64,000 nucleotides of DNA from Allobosea sp. AAP35 (GTDB lineage Bacteria > Pseudomonadota > Alphaproteobacteria > Rhizobiales > Beijerinckiaceae), in assembly GCF_001295925.1 (NCBI RefSeq), contig NZ_LJHQ01000003.1:372001-436000 (forward strand), written 5' to 3'. The notes beneath the pieces are model-generated. The model saw nothing but the letters and a program-made list of their open reading frames with translations. It searched no databases and had not been told where the DNA came from. Every line of letters begins with the position of its first letter. Positions within the stretch are counted from its first letter, which is position 1. Positions 42,546 through 52,149 of this stretch are shown here, one piece after another. A program made the position numbers and the translations under genes.

Positions 42546-42797
42546 ATGGCTGATCCGATTGATATGATCATGCCGATGCTGCGCGAAATGCGGACGGAGA
42601 ACGCTGCGCTTCACAACCAGCATTCGGTTCGGTTCGATCTCCTTGAGCACCGCTTGGCGAAGATCGAGGGTCAGATGACGTCGTTCAAGCATGCGCTGAC
42701 ATCCGACACGCTGATGACGCGCTTGCTCACCGGCGAGTTCGAGGAGCGCATCGAGGCGCTCGAAGCCAAGGTCCGCGAATTGGAGTTGCACAAGTGA
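42546..42797 (+). CDS. small coiled-coil protein inserted between nuoB and nuoC
   Basis: 83 aa, highly charged and helical ([58 protein letters not shown]) with heptad-like leucine spacing, so probably a coiled coil. No membrane segment. It starts 3 bp after nuoB and its stop overlaps the nuoC GTG (GTGA), so it is translated as part of the operon. The N-terminus resembles that of the extra protein between nuoF and nuoG. It is not a standard complex I subunit; assembly or regulatory roles are guesses. Confidence 0.8.
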   Translation: MADPIDMIMPMLREMRTENAALHNQHSVRFDLLEHRLAKIEGQMTSFKHALTSDTLMTRLLTGEFEERIEALEAKVRELELHK

Positions 42798-43399
42798 GCG
42801 AAGCGCTCCTAGCACTCGGTGAAGAGATCAAGGCGGCGCTGCCGGGCGCCGTGACGGAGGCCGTCATCGCCTTCGGCGAGCTGACTCTTCATGCCGAAGC
42901 TGCGTCGATCCTCGAGGTGATGCGGACGCTCGCCAGCGACCGGCGCTTCCGGTTCGTGAATTTCACTGACATCGCCGGTGCCGACTATCCCGGCCGCGAG
43001 AAGCGCTTCGACGTCGTCTACCACCTGCTCGCGCCCTATTCGAACCGCCGCATCCGCGTGAAGGTCCAGACCGACGAGGCGACGCCTGTCCCCTCGATCA
43101 TCGAGGTCTTCCCGGCGGCGAACTGGTACGAGCGCGAGGCCTACGATTTCTACGGCATCCTGTTCTCCGGCCATCCCGATTTGCGCCGTATCCTCACCGA
43201 TTACGGCTTCGAGGGTTATCCGCTGCGCAAGGACTTCCCGCTGACCGGCTATGTCGAGGTTCGCTACGACGACGAGCAGAAGCGCGTCGTCTACGAGCCG
43301 GTGAAGCTCAACCAGGAATTCCGCAACTTCGATTTTCTCTCGCCCTGGGAGGGCACGGACTACGTGCTGCCGGGCGACGAAAAAGCGAAGACGGCGTGA
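42794..43399 (+). CDS. nuoC: NADH-quinone oxidoreductase subunit C
   Basis: 201 aa, the 30-kDa subunit of the Q module. Contains the family signature [19 protein letters not shown] and the closing region [19 protein letters not shown]. The start is GTG at 42794, overlapping the stop of the small coiled-coil gene. NuoC and NuoD are separate, unlike the fused form in Escherichia coli. Confidence 0.97.
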   Translation: MSEALLALGEEIKAALPGAVTEAVIAFGELTLHAEAASILEVMRTLASDRRFRFVNFTDIAGADYPGREKRFDVVYHLLAPYSNRRIRVKVQTDEATPVPSIIEVFPAANWYEREAYDFYGILFSGHPDLRRILTDYGFEGYPLRKDFPLTGYVEVRYDDEQKRVVYEPVKLNQEFRNFDFLSPWEGTDYVLPGDEKAKTA

Positions 43400-43411
43400 T
43401 CGGAGCCGGCC

Positions 43412-44602
43412 ATGTCAGAGCATAACATCCGGAACTTCTCGATCAATTTCGGCCCGCAGCACCCGGCCGCCCATGGCGTGCTGCGCCTCGTGCTGGAACT
43501 CGACGGCGAGGTCGTCGAGCGCGTCGATCCCCATATCGGCCTGCTCCATCGCGGCACCGAGAAGCTGATCGAGGCCAAGACCTATCTCCAGGCGCTGCCC
43601 TATTTCGATCGTCTCGACTATGTCGCGCCGATGAATCAGGAGCATGCCTACTGCCTGGCGGTCGAGAAACTGATGGGCGTCACGGTGCCACGCCGTGGCC
43701 AACTCATCCGCGTGCTCTACTCCGAGATCGGCCGCATCCTCTCGCATATCCTCAACGTCACCACGCAGGCGATGGACGTCGGCGCGCTGACGCCCCCGCT
43801 CTGGGGCTTCGAGGAGCGCGAGAAGCTGATGATCTTCTATGAGCGCGCCTCGGGCTCGCGCATGCATGCGGCCTATTTCCGGCCCGGAGGGGTGCATCAG
43901 GACCTGCCGACCTCGCTGATCCACGACATCGCCGAGTGGTGCGATCCGTTCCTGCAGGTCTGCGACGATCTCGAAGGCCTTTTGACCGACAACCGCATCT
44001 TCAAGCAGCGCAATGTCGATATCGGCGTGGTCGATCTCGAGACCTGCTGGAAATGGGGTTTTTCGGGCGTGATGGTGCGCGGCTCCGGCGCCGCCTGGGA
44101 TCTGCGCAAATCGCAGCCCTATGAATGCTATGACGAGATGGAATTCGACATTCCGGTCGGCAAGAATGGCGACTGCTACGACCGCTACTGCATCCGCATG
44201 GAGGAGATGCGCCAGTCCGTGCGCATCATGAAGCAGTGCTGCGAGAAGCTTCTGTCCGCCGATGGCGGTGGCCCGATCTCGTCGCTCGATGGCAAGATGG
44301 TGCCGCCCAAGCGTGGCGAGATGAAGCGCTCGATGGAAGGGCTGATTCACCACTTCAAGCTCTACACCGAGGGCTTCAAGGTGCCGCAGGGCGAGGTCTA
44401 TGCCGCTGTCGAGGCCCCCAAGGGCGAATTCGGCGTCTATCTCGTCGCCGATGGCACCAACAAGCCCTATCGCTGCAAGGTCAAGGCGCCGGGCTTTGCC
44501 CATCTCCAGGCCATGGATTTCATGTGCCGCAAGCACATGCTGGCGGATGTCTCCGCGATCCTGGGCTCCCTCGATATCGTCTTTGGTGAAGTTGACCGCT
44601 GA
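43412..44602 (+). CDS. nuoD: NADH-quinone oxidoreductase subunit D
   Basis: 396 aa, the 49-kDa subunit that lines the quinone pocket with NuoB. Starts with [20 protein letters not shown], containing the conserved His residues of the quinone site, and ends in [13 protein letters not shown]. Its stop shares a base with the nuoE ATG (TGATG). Confidence 0.98.
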   Translation: MSEHNIRNFSINFGPQHPAAHGVLRLVLELDGEVVERVDPHIGLLHRGTEKLIEAKTYLQALPYFDRLDYVAPMNQEHAYCLAVEKLMGVTVPRRGQLIRVLYSEIGRILSHILNVTTQAMDVGALTPPLWGFEEREKLMIFYERASGSRMHAAYFRPGGVHQDLPTSLIHDIAEWCDPFLQVCDDLEGLLTDNRIFKQRNVDIGVVDLETCWKWGFSGVMVRGSGAAWDLRKSQPYECYDEMEFDIPVGKNGDCYDRYCIRMEEMRQSVRIMKQCCEKLLSADGGGPISSLDGKMVPPKRGEMKRSMEGLIHHFKLYTEGFKVPQGEVYAAVEAPKGEFGVYLVADGTNKPYRCKVKAPGFAHLQAMDFMCRKHMLADVSAILGSLDIVFGEVDR

Positions 44603-45558
44603 TGTCCGTCCGTCGTCTCGCCCCCGATCACGTTCAGCCCGCTTCCTTCGCTTTTGACGCGGCGAATGAGAACTGGGCCGACCAGCAGATCGCGAAGTAC
44701 CCCCAGGGCCGCCAGGCCTCGGCGGTAATCCCGCTGTTGTGGAAAGCCCAGGAACAGCATGGCTGGGTGCCGCGCGCCGCAATCGAGGCGGTCGCGCGCA
44801 AACTCGGCATGGCGCCGATGCGCGTCATGGAGGTCGCGACCTTCTACACCATGTTCAACCTGCAGCCGGTCGGTGAATATTTCGTCCAGCTTTGCGGCAC
44901 CACGCCCTGCGCGCTGCGCGGTGCGGAAGCGCTGAAAAAGGTCTGCCTCGACGTCATCGGCCCGCAATCGACGGTGAGCGCCGACGGCAAGCTCTCTTGG
45001 CTCGAGGTCGAATGCCTCGGCGCCTGCTGCAATGCTCCGATGGCGCAGATCAATGTCGATTACTATGAGGATCTGACTCCGGAGAACTTCACCGCCCTGC
45101 TGGAGGATCTCCGGCACGGCCGTCCGGTCAAGACCGGCTCGCAAACCGGACGCTCCGGCTCGGAGCCGCTCGGCGGAGGCGAAACGCTGAAGGATCCGGC
45201 ACTCTATGACGGCACGGTGATCGGCGCGGGCGACTGGCAGGCGCGCGTCACCGAGCAGCGCAAGGCGGCAGCCGAAGCCGCCGCCGCCAAGGCCGCCGCC
45301 GAGGCCGAGGCCAAGAAGGCCGAGGCAGCCAAGACCGATGTGAACAAGTCCGATATGACCAAGGCCGACGCCACCGCGGCCGCTGCAACAAAGCCGGCGA
45401 CCGAGACTGCGGCGCCCGGGCGCCCCAAGCCTTCGGAGCCGGGCCAGCCCACGAGCGCCGCCAATGACACGCCCGCCGCTAATGGCAAGGTCGATGCCAA
45501 GTCGGCTGCGGAATCGGCCAAACCGGCCGAAGCCCCCGCCGACAAGCCGGTGAAGTGA
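44602..45558 (+). CDS. nuoE: NADH-quinone oxidoreductase subunit E with long C-terminal tail
   Basis: 318 aa. The first ~175 residues are the 24-kDa thioredoxin-like subunit with the N1a 2Fe-2S ligands in [11 protein letters not shown] and [11 protein letters not shown]. After [14 protein letters not shown] comes a ~140-residue low-complexity tail rich in Ala, Lys, Glu and Pro, unlike the ~165-220 aa of many NuoE proteins. Longer tails do occur in Rhizobiales. The tail is in frame and uses host-like codons. It starts by a TGATG overlap with nuoD. Confidence 0.95.
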   Translation: MSVRRLAPDHVQPASFAFDAANENWADQQIAKYPQGRQASAVIPLLWKAQEQHGWVPRAAIEAVARKLGMAPMRVMEVATFYTMFNLQPVGEYFVQLCGTTPCALRGAEALKKVCLDVIGPQSTVSADGKLSWLEVECLGACCNAPMAQINVDYYEDLTPENFTALLEDLRHGRPVKTGSQTGRSGSEPLGGGETLKDPALYDGTVIGAGDWQARVTEQRKAAAEAAAAKAAAEAEAKKAEAAKTDVNKSDMTKADATAAAATKPATETAAPGRPKPSEPGQPTSAANDTPAANGKVDAKSAAESAKPAEAPADKPVK

Positions 45559-45568
45559 GGTAGAGACA

Positions 45569-46873
45569 ATGCTCGCCGATCGCGACCGGATTTTCACCAA
45601 TCTCTACGGCCTTCACGACCTGTCGCTGAAGGGCGCCATGGCGCGCGGCGCCTGGGACGGCACCAAATTCCTGCTCGAGCAGGGCCGCGACTGGATCATC
45701 GACGAGATGAAGAAGTCCGGTCTGCGCGGGCGCGGCGGCGCTGGCTTCCCGACCGGGTTGAAATGGTCCTTCATGCCCAAGGTCAATGACGGGCGCCCGC
45801 ACTATCTCGTCGTCAATGCCGACGAGTCGGAGCCAGGCACCTGCAAGGATCGCGAGATCATGCGCAACGACCCGCATACGCTGGTCGAGGGCTGCATGAT
45901 CGCCTCCTTCGCCATGGGCGCGCACGCGGCTTACATCTATATCCGCGGCGAATATGTCCGTGAGCGCGAGGCGCTGCAGCGCGCCGTCGACGAGGCCTAT
46001 GAGGCCAGGCTCATCGGCCAGGACAACATCCACGGCTATCCCTTTGATCTCTATGTCCATCACGGCGCAGGCGCCTATATCTGCGGCGAGGAGACGGCCC
46101 TGCTCGAAAGCCTTGAGGGCAAGAAGGGCATGCCCCGGATGAAGCCGCCATTCCCGGCCAATGTCGGCCTGTATGGCTGCCCGACCACGGTGAACAACGT
46201 CGAATCGATCGCGGTCGCGCCGACCATCCTGCGTCGTGGAGCGGCGTGGTTCTCCTCGCTCGGCAACCCCAACAATGTCGGCACCAAGCTGTTCTGCATT
46301 TCGGGCCATGTGAACAAGCCCTGCAATGTCGAGGAGGTGATGGGCATCACCTTCCGCGAGCTGATCGAGCGGCATTGCGGTGGCGTGCGCGGCGGCTGGG
46401 ACAACCTTAAGGCGGTCATTCCTGGCGGGTCCTCGGTGCGGATGGTGCCGGCCGAGCAGATCATCGACACGCCGATGGATTTCGACTCGCTCTCGAAGCT
46501 GAAATCGGGCCTCGGCACGGCCGCCGTGATCGTGATGGACAAGTCGACAGACGTCATCCGCGCCATTGCCCGCCTGAGCCATTTCTACAAGCATGAGAGC
46601 TGCGGCCAGTGCACGCCCTGCCGCGAGGGCACCGGCTGGATGTGGCGCGTCATGGAGCGCATGGTCGAAGGCCGCGCCCAGAAGCGCGAGATTGACATGC
46701 TGCTCGACGTCACCAAGCAGATCGAGGGCCACACCATCTGCGCGCTCGGCGACGCCGCAGCCTGGCCGATCCAGGGCCTGATCGCGCATTTCCGTCATGA
46801 GATTGAACAGCGCATCGACGACTATGCCGTCAACCCGCACAGCGAGCCCGTGCGCCTGATGGCGGCGGAGTGA
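45569..46873 (+). CDS. nuoF: NADH-quinone oxidoreductase subunit F
   Basis: 434 aa, the NADH- and FMN-binding 51-kDa subunit. [13 protein letters not shown] (NADH/FMN Gly-rich loop), the [18 protein letters not shown] region, and the N3 4Fe-4S ligands in [12 protein letters not shown] with a further Cys in [11 protein letters not shown] are intact. ATG 45569. Its stop overlaps the upstream end of the next small frame. Confidence 0.98.
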   Translation: MLADRDRIFTNLYGLHDLSLKGAMARGAWDGTKFLLEQGRDWIIDEMKKSGLRGRGGAGFPTGLKWSFMPKVNDGRPHYLVVNADESEPGTCKDREIMRNDPHTLVEGCMIASFAMGAHAAYIYIRGEYVREREALQRAVDEAYEARLIGQDNIHGYPFDLYVHHGAGAYICGEETALLESLEGKKGMPRMKPPFPANVGLYGCPTTVNNVESIAVAPTILRRGAAWFSSLGNPNNVGTKLFCISGHVNKPCNVEEVMGITFRELIERHCGGVRGGWDNLKAVIPGGSSVRMVPAEQIIDTPMDFDSLSKLKSGLGTAAVIVMDKSTDVIRAIARLSHFYKHESCGQCTPCREGTGWMWRVMERMVEGRAQKREIDMLLDVTKQIEGHTICALGDAAAWPIQGLIAHFRHEIEQRIDDYAVNPHSEPVRLMAAE

Positions 46874-46878
46874 CGACG

Positions 46879-47085
46879 ATGAGTGACGAGCCCGACAACA
46901 TCGTTCTGGTGATGCTTCGGCGTATCGACGCCAAGCTCGATCGCGTCGGTGAGGACGTTCACAATTTGAAGGTGCGCATGACCTCGGTCGAGGAGGGCAT
47001 GGCGGCGATGAACCGGCGTGTCGATCGGATCGATGAGCGGCTGGATCGGATCGAGCGCAGGCTCGATCCGACGGAAGTGCGGTGA
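46879..47085 (+). CDS. small coiled-coil protein inserted between nuoF and nuoG
   Basis: 68 aa from ATG 46879, which has GGAG 8 nt upstream; a GTG at 46870 overlapping the nuoF stop would add three residues. The sequence is almost wholly heptad-like ([40 protein letters not shown]), a strong coiled-coil pattern. Proteins with a similar [20 protein letters not shown] start are scattered in Rhizobiales genomes. It is the second non-canonical gene in this nuo operon; its role is unknown. Confidence 0.78.
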   Translation: MSDEPDNIVLVMLRRIDAKLDRVGEDVHNLKVRMTSVEEGMAAMNRRVDRIDERLDRIERRLDPTEVR

Positions 47086-47095
47086 AGGCAAGCTG

Positions 47096-49159
47096 ATGAC
47101 CAAACTGATCATCGACGGCATCGAAGTCGACGTACCGGCCGAATACACGGTCCTGCAGGCCTGCGAGGCGGCGGGCGCCGAGGTGCCGCGCTTCTGCTTC
47201 CATGAGCGGCTCTCGATCGCCGGCAACTGCCGCATGTGCCTCGTCGAGGTGAAGGGCGGCCCGCCCAAGCCGCAGGCCTCCTGCGCCATCGGCGTGCGCG
47301 ACCTGCGCCCCGGCCCCAATGGCGAGCCGCCTGTGGTCTCGACCAAATCGCCCATGGTCAAGAAGGCGCGCGAGGGGGTGATGGAGTTCCTCCTGATCAA
47401 CCACCCGCTGGACTGCCCGATCTGCGACCAGGGCGGCGAGTGCGACCTCCAGGACCAGGCCATGGCCTATGGCGCCGACACGTCGCGCTTCGCCGAGAAC
47501 AAGCGCGCCGTCGAGGACAAATATATCGGCCCGCTGGTCAAGACCTCGATGAACCGCTGTATCCAGTGCACGCGCTGCGTCCGTTTCACCACGGAGGTTG
47601 CGGGTGGGCAGGATCTCGGCGCAATCGGGCGCGGCGAGGACATGGAGATCACCACCTATCTCGAGCAGGCGATGACCTCGGAGCTTCAGGGCAACGTCGT
47701 CGATCTCTGCCCGGTCGGTGCGCTGACCTCGAAGCCCTATCAGAACAAGGCCCGGCCCTGGGAGCTGACCAAGACGCAGTCGATCGACGTGATGGACGCC
47801 GTCGGCTCGGCCATCCGCGTCGATTCCCGTGGCAAGGAGGTCATGCGAATCCTGCCCCGCCTGAACGAGGCGGTGAACGAGGAGTGGATCTCCGACAAGA
47901 CCCGCCACATCGTCGACGGCCTGCGCACGCAGCGGCTCGACCGGCCCTATATCCGCCAGAACGGAGCGCTGCGCCCCGCGTCGTGGACTGAAGCCTTTGC
48001 GCTGATCGCGGAAAAGGTGAAGGCGACAAGCCCGGCGAAGATCGGCGCGATCGCCGGCGATCTCGCCGCAGTCGAGGAGATGTTCGCGCTCCAGAGCCTG
48101 ATGGGCTCACTCGGCTCGGCCAATCTCGATTGTCGTCAGGACGGCACCAAGCTGCATCCGAAGTTCGGCCGCGCCAGCTACATTCTCAATGCCGGCATCG
48201 CCGGAATCGAGCAGGCCGATGCACTGATGATCATCGGCGCCAATCCCCGCAAGGAGGCGCCGATCCTAAACGCGCGTATCCGCAAGCGCTGGCTGCGCGG
48301 CGATTTCACGCTCGGCCTGATCGGTGAGAAGGTCGATCTGACCTATGACTACGCCTATCTCGGCGCGGGTCCCGATACGCTCGCTGGTTTCGTCGATCAC
48401 GCGCCGGCCAACCGTCAGAAGCCGATGCTGCTGATCGGGCAGGGCGCTCTCGCCCGCCCGGACGGCGAAGCGATCCTGGCCATGGCAGCCAAGGCGGCCC
48501 GTGCGCTCGGCGTCGTCAAGGACGGCTGGAACGGTTTCGGCGTGCTGCATACGGCCGCCTCCCGCGTCGGCGGGCTCGATCTCGGCTTCGTGCCGGGAGA
48601 GGGCGGCCTCGACGTCGCCGGCATGCTCGCACCCGGTGCCCTCGACGTGCTGTTCCTGCTCGGGGCCGACGAGATCGAGGTGCCGGCGGGCGCCTTCGTG
48701 GTCTATCAGGGCACGCATGGCGACAAGGGCGCGCATCGCGCCGATGTTATCCTGCCGGGCTCGGCCTACACCGAGAAGTCCGGGACCTACGTCAACACCG
48801 AAGGCCGCGTGCAGATGACCGACCGGGCCACCTTCCCGCCGGGCGATGCCCGCGAGGACTGGGCGATCCTGCGGGCTCTTTCGGCCGCGCTGGGCCAGAC
48901 GCTGCCCTTCGATTCGCTGTCGGGACTGCGCAAGACGCTCTATCAGGCGCATCCGCATTTCGCCGCGCTCGACACGCTGCAGACGGCGGATGCCACCGGG
49001 CTCGGCCAGCTCGCCGATCTCGGCGGCAACACCGACAAGGCGGGCTTCGTTTCGCCGATCGCCGATTTCTACCAGACCAACCCGATCGCGCGCGCCTCCG
49101 CCGTGATGGCCGAATGTTCGGCGCTGGCCTCGGGCCGGCTGCAGCAGGCGGCGGAGTAA
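47096..49159 (+). CDS. nuoG: NADH-quinone oxidoreductase subunit G
   Basis: 687 aa, the 75-kDa subunit. The N-terminal 2Fe-2S domain ([19 protein letters not shown]), the His-ligated N5 motif region ([19 protein letters not shown]) and the 4Fe-4S ligands ([12 protein letters not shown] and VDLCPVGAL) are followed by a molybdopterin-oxidoreductase-like domain without cofactor. ATG 47096, with AAGG upstream, is preferred to a longer frame reading back through the small gene. Confidence 0.97.
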   Translation: MTKLIIDGIEVDVPAEYTVLQACEAAGAEVPRFCFHERLSIAGNCRMCLVEVKGGPPKPQASCAIGVRDLRPGPNGEPPVVSTKSPMVKKAREGVMEFLLINHPLDCPICDQGGECDLQDQAMAYGADTSRFAENKRAVEDKYIGPLVKTSMNRCIQCTRCVRFTTEVAGGQDLGAIGRGEDMEITTYLEQAMTSELQGNVVDLCPVGALTSKPYQNKARPWELTKTQSIDVMDAVGSAIRVDSRGKEVMRILPRLNEAVNEEWISDKTRHIVDGLRTQRLDRPYIRQNGALRPASWTEAFALIAEKVKATSPAKIGAIAGDLAAVEEMFALQSLMGSLGSANLDCRQDGTKLHPKFGRASYILNAGIAGIEQADALMIIGANPRKEAPILNARIRKRWLRGDFTLGLIGEKVDLTYDYAYLGAGPDTLAGFVDHAPANRQKPMLLIGQGALARPDGEAILAMAAKAARALGVVKDGWNGFGVLHTAASRVGGLDLGFVPGEGGLDVAGMLAPGALDVLFLLGADEIEVPAGAFVVYQGTHGDKGAHRADVILPGSAYTEKSGTYVNTEGRVQMTDRATFPPGDAREDWAILRALSAALGQTLPFDSLSGLRKTLYQAHPHFAALDTLQTADATGLGQLADLGGNTDKAGFVSPIADFYQTNPIARASAVMAECSALASGRLQQAAE

Positions 49160-49165
49160 GCGGCC

Positions 49166-50185
49166 ATGAACTGGGACCTCGTTCTCGATCTCGCGATCAT
49201 GCTGGGCAAGAGCTTCCTGCTCATCGCCTGCCTGCTGGTCTTCATCGCCTATATCCTGCTGGCCGATCGCAAGATCTGGGCGGCGGTGCAATTGCGGCGC
49301 GGCCCCAACGTGGTCGGCCCCTTCGGCCTGTTCCAGAGCTTCGCCGATCTGCTGAAATTCGCCTTCAAGGAGCCGATCATTCCGTCGGGCGCCAACAAGG
49401 GCGTCTTCCTGTTGGCGCCGCTGGTCACCTGCCTGCTGGCCCTGTCGGCCTGGGCGGTGATTCCGGTCGCCGAAGGCTGGGCGATCGCCGACATCAATGT
49501 CGGCATCCTCTATGTGCTGGCGATCTCGTCGCTGGGCATCTACGGCATCATCATGGCCGGCTGGGCCTCGAACTCGAAATACCCCTTCATGGGCGCGCTG
49601 CGCTCGGCCGCGCAGATGGTCTCCTATGAGGTCTCGATCGGCTTCGTGATCATCACGGTGCTGCTCTGCGTCGGCTCGCTGAACCTCTCGGCGATCGTCG
49701 AGGCGCAGAACGGCCGGTTCGGGATGTTCGGCTGGTACTGGCTGCCGCTGTTTCCGATGTTCGTGATCTTCTTCATCTCGGCGCTGGCGGAGACGAACCG
49801 GCCGCCCTTCGACCTGCCCGAGGCGGAATCGGAGCTCGTCGCCGGCTACATGGTCGAATACTCCTCGACCCCGTATCTGCTGTTCATGCTCGGCGAATAC
49901 GTGGCGATCATGACCATGTGCGCCATGATGGTGATCCTGTTCCTCGGGGGCTGGCTGCCGCCGTTCCCCGTAGCGCCCTTCACCTGGGTGCCAGGCGTGG
50001 TCTGGTTCATGCTCAAGGTCTGCGCCGTCTTCTTCATGTTCGCAATGGTGAAGGCCTTCGTGCCGCGCTACCGCTACGACCAGCTGATGCGGCTGGGCTG
50101 GAAGGTGTTCCTGCCGCTGTCGCTGGTCTCGGTCGTGGTGGTGGCCTTCGTGCTGCAGCTCACGGGCTGGGGTCCGGTGCGCTGA
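49166..50185 (+). CDS. nuoH: NADH-quinone oxidoreductase subunit H
   Basis: 339 aa, eight-helix membrane subunit that joins the Q module to the proton pumps. It has [20 protein letters not shown] and the [20 protein letters not shown] signature, whose acidic residues line the E-channel. Its stop shares a base with the ATG of a small membrane protein gene (TGATG). Confidence 0.98.
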   Translation: MNWDLVLDLAIMLGKSFLLIACLLVFIAYILLADRKIWAAVQLRRGPNVVGPFGLFQSFADLLKFAFKEPIIPSGANKGVFLLAPLVTCLLALSAWAVIPVAEGWAIADINVGILYVLAISSLGIYGIIMAGWASNSKYPFMGALRSAAQMVSYEVSIGFVIITVLLCVGSLNLSAIVEAQNGRFGMFGWYWLPLFPMFVIFFISALAETNRPPFDLPEAESELVAGYMVEYSSTPYLLFMLGEYVAIMTMCAMMVILFLGGWLPPFPVAPFTWVPGVVWFMLKVCAVFFMFAMVKAFVPRYRYDQLMRLGWKVFLPLSLVSVVVVAFVLQLTGWGPVR

Positions 50186-50424
50186 TGGCGGTCTCGGCCG
50201 GCCTGATCGGCGCGTTGATCGGGCTCGTGCTGGGGATCGTGGAATACCGGATCGTGTCTGGCGTGGTCATCGGGGCCTTGCGCCGGACCGATCGATCGCA
50301 GACCCAGGCCGAGCGCGACGATTACGAGCGTCGCATCGGTTTGGTCAGGGTGGCGCTGATGGTGCTGATGATCGGCGTCACGCCGGTGCTGGGTTATCTC
50401 ATCGGCCAGACGGTGTTTGGCTGA
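50185..50424 (+). CDS. small two-helix membrane protein inserted between nuoH and nuoI
   Basis: 79 aa. Two hydrophobic helices ([19 protein letters not shown] and [20 protein letters not shown]) flank a charged loop rich in Arg, Asp and Glu. The start overlaps the nuoH stop (TGATG) and nuoI follows 20 bp later, so it is made with the membrane arm. It is not one of the 14 core subunits and no named family was recognised. An accessory subunit or assembly factor is possible. Confidence 0.75.
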   Translation: MAVSAGLIGALIGLVLGIVEYRIVSGVVIGALRRTDRSQTQAERDDYERRIGLVRVALMVLMIGVTPVLGYLIGQTVFG

Positions 50425-50444
50425 GTTGGAAGGACGAGAAGGCG

Positions 50445-50933
50445 ATGTCGCTCGCACAAGCCGCCAAGGGTCTGCTGCTGAAGGAGTTCGTCGGCGCGTT
50501 CGCGCTGTCGATGCGCTATTTCTTCAAGCCGAAAGCGACCTTGAACTACCCCTTCGAGAAGGGGCAGCTCAGCCCGCGCTTCCGCGGCGAGCATGCCTTG
50601 CGTCGTTATCCTAACGGTGAAGAACGCTGCATCGCCTGCAAGCTCTGCGAGGCGATCTGCCCGGCCCAGGCGATCACCATCGAGGCTGGCCCGCGCCGCA
50701 ACGACGGCACGCGCCGCACCACGCGCTACGACATCGACATGACCAAGTGCATCTATTGCGGCTTCTGCCAGGAGGCCTGCCCGGTCGATGCCATCGTCGA
50801 GGGACCGAACTTCGAGTTTGCGACCGAGACCCGCGAGGAGCTGTTCTACGACAAGGACCGGTTGCTGGCGAACGGCGCCCGTTGGGAGCGCGAGATCGCG
50901 CGCAACATCGCGATGGATGCGCCGTATCGGTGA
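50445..50933 (+). CDS. nuoI: NADH-quinone oxidoreductase subunit I
   Basis: 162 aa, ferredoxin-like TYKY subunit holding clusters N6a and N6b. Both 4Fe-4S motifs are intact: [12 protein letters not shown] and [15 protein letters not shown] 50445. A 260-bp gap containing a palindromic repeat separates it from nuoJ. Confidence 0.98.
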   Translation: MSLAQAAKGLLLKEFVGAFALSMRYFFKPKATLNYPFEKGQLSPRFRGEHALRRYPNGEERCIACKLCEAICPAQAITIEAGPRRNDGTRRTTRYDIDMTKCIYCGFCQEACPVDAIVEGPNFEFATETREELFYDKDRLLANGARWEREIARNIAMDAPYR

Positions 50934-50950
50934 GAATTGACCATCTCCGA

Positions 50951-51046
50951 CGTCATTCCGGACAAGCTGCGCAGCAGCGCTGATCCGGAATCCATCGGAG
51001 GGCACCGCTCTCTACGATGGATTCCGGGTCTTCGCCCGGAATGACG
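50951..51046. repeat. palindromic repeat between nuoI and nuoJ
   Basis: CGTCATTCCGGAC (50951-50963) mirrors CCCGGAATGACG (51035-51046), and inner arms GATCCGGAATCCAT (50982-50995) and ATGGATTCCGG (51017-51027) pair as well. It is related to the urtD-urtE element (CGTCATCCCGGAC ends). It interrupts the nuo operon without an obvious U-rich terminator. Confidence 0.82.
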
Positions 51047-51194
51047 GAGAGGGTGGGAACGAGACTGAGCCAGACCCGTCGCGCGGTTGTCGCAGCCGGT
51101 GGGCCTGACTATAGACGCTCCAAACGGCGCCTCGACGAGAGTCGGACGTGATTGACAACGAGAGCCGCCCCGATTGGCGGAAAGGCTGACCGAG

Positions 51195-51818
51195 ATGAAT
51201 GCCGCAGCGGCTTTCTTCTATCTCTTCGCAGGCATCACAGTCGCTTCGGCGTTCATGGTGGTGACCTCGCGCAATCCCGTTCACTCGGTGCTCTTCCTGA
51301 TCCTGGCCTTCGTCAATGCGGCCGGCCTGTTCCTGCTGCTCGGGGCCGAGTTCCTGGCGATGCTGCTGATCGTCGTCTATGTCGGCGCTGTCGCGGTGCT
51401 CTTCCTCTTCGTGGTGATGATGCTCGACGTCGATTTCGCCGAGTTCCGCCAAGGCTTCCTGAACTACCTGCCGATCGGGGCGCTGATCGGGCTGATCTTC
51501 GCGGTCGAACTGCTGCTGGTGGTCGGCGCCTGGGTCATCGACCCGCAGATCGTCAGAGCGCCGGTCGCGGCCATCCCCGCCGGCATCACCAACACCGAGG
51601 CGATCGGGCGGGTGCTCTACACGCAGTATATCTACTATTTCCAGGCGGCCGGCCTCGTGCTGCTGGTCGCCATGATCGGCGCCATCGTGCTGACCTTGCG
51701 CGAGCGCCCCGGCGTCAAGCGCCAGGACATCGTCCAGCAGAACGCCCGCACCAAGGCGACCGCGATGGATGTCAAGCAGGTGAAATCGGGCGCCGCCCTG
51801 CCGGAGGAGACGGTCTGA
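51195..51818 (+). CDS. nuoJ: NADH-quinone oxidoreductase subunit J
   Basis: 207 aa, five-helix membrane subunit containing the pi-bulge helix that links quinone chemistry to proton pumping ([19 protein letters not shown]). ATG 51195, with GGAAAGG upstream, is preferred to a TTG at 51174. Its stop shares a base with nuoK (TGATG). Confidence 0.97.
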   Translation: MNAAAAFFYLFAGITVASAFMVVTSRNPVHSVLFLILAFVNAAGLFLLLGAEFLAMLLIVVYVGAVAVLFLFVVMMLDVDFAEFRQGFLNYLPIGALIGLIFAVELLLVVGAWVIDPQIVRAPVAAIPAGITNTEAIGRVLYTQYIYYFQAAGLVLLVAMIGAIVLTLRERPGVKRQDIVQQNARTKATAMDVKQVKSGAALPEETV

Positions 51819-52123
51819 TGATCGGGCTTGGCCATTACCTCGCCGTCGGCGCGATCCTGTTCACGCTCGGCGTGCTCGGCATCTTCCTCAACCGCAAGAA
51901 CGTCATCGTCATCCTGATGTCGGTCGAGCTGATCCTGCTGGCGGTCAACCTGAACTTCGTCGCCTTCTCCAGCTTCCTGAACGACATCGTCGGACAGATC
52001 TTCGCGCTGCTGGTGCTTACGGTCGCCGCGGCCGAAGCCGCCATCGGGCTTGCCATTCTCGTCGTCTACTTCCGCAACCGCGGCACGATCGCGGTGGAAG
52101 ACATCAACATGATGAAAGGCTGA
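51818..52123 (+). CDS. nuoK: NADH-quinone oxidoreductase subunit K
   Basis: 101 aa, three helices, MrpC-like proton channel subunit. The two buried Glu residues in [15 protein letters not shown] and [13 protein letters not shown] are conserved. ATG 51818 overlaps the nuoJ stop. Confidence 0.98.
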   Translation: MIGLGHYLAVGAILFTLGVLGIFLNRKNVIVILMSVELILLAVNLNFVAFSSFLNDIVGQIFALLVLTVAAAEAAIGLAILVVYFRNRGTIAVEDINMMKG

Positions 52124-52149
52124 GGCGCGCCCGCGCCCGGAACCGCCCC

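Noticed and set aside
45479..47908. An 809-codon open frame on the minus strand across nuoE-nuoG
   Set aside because: It is antisense to three complete, well-supported complex I genes; long antisense frames are expected in high-GC DNA with strong third-position bias.
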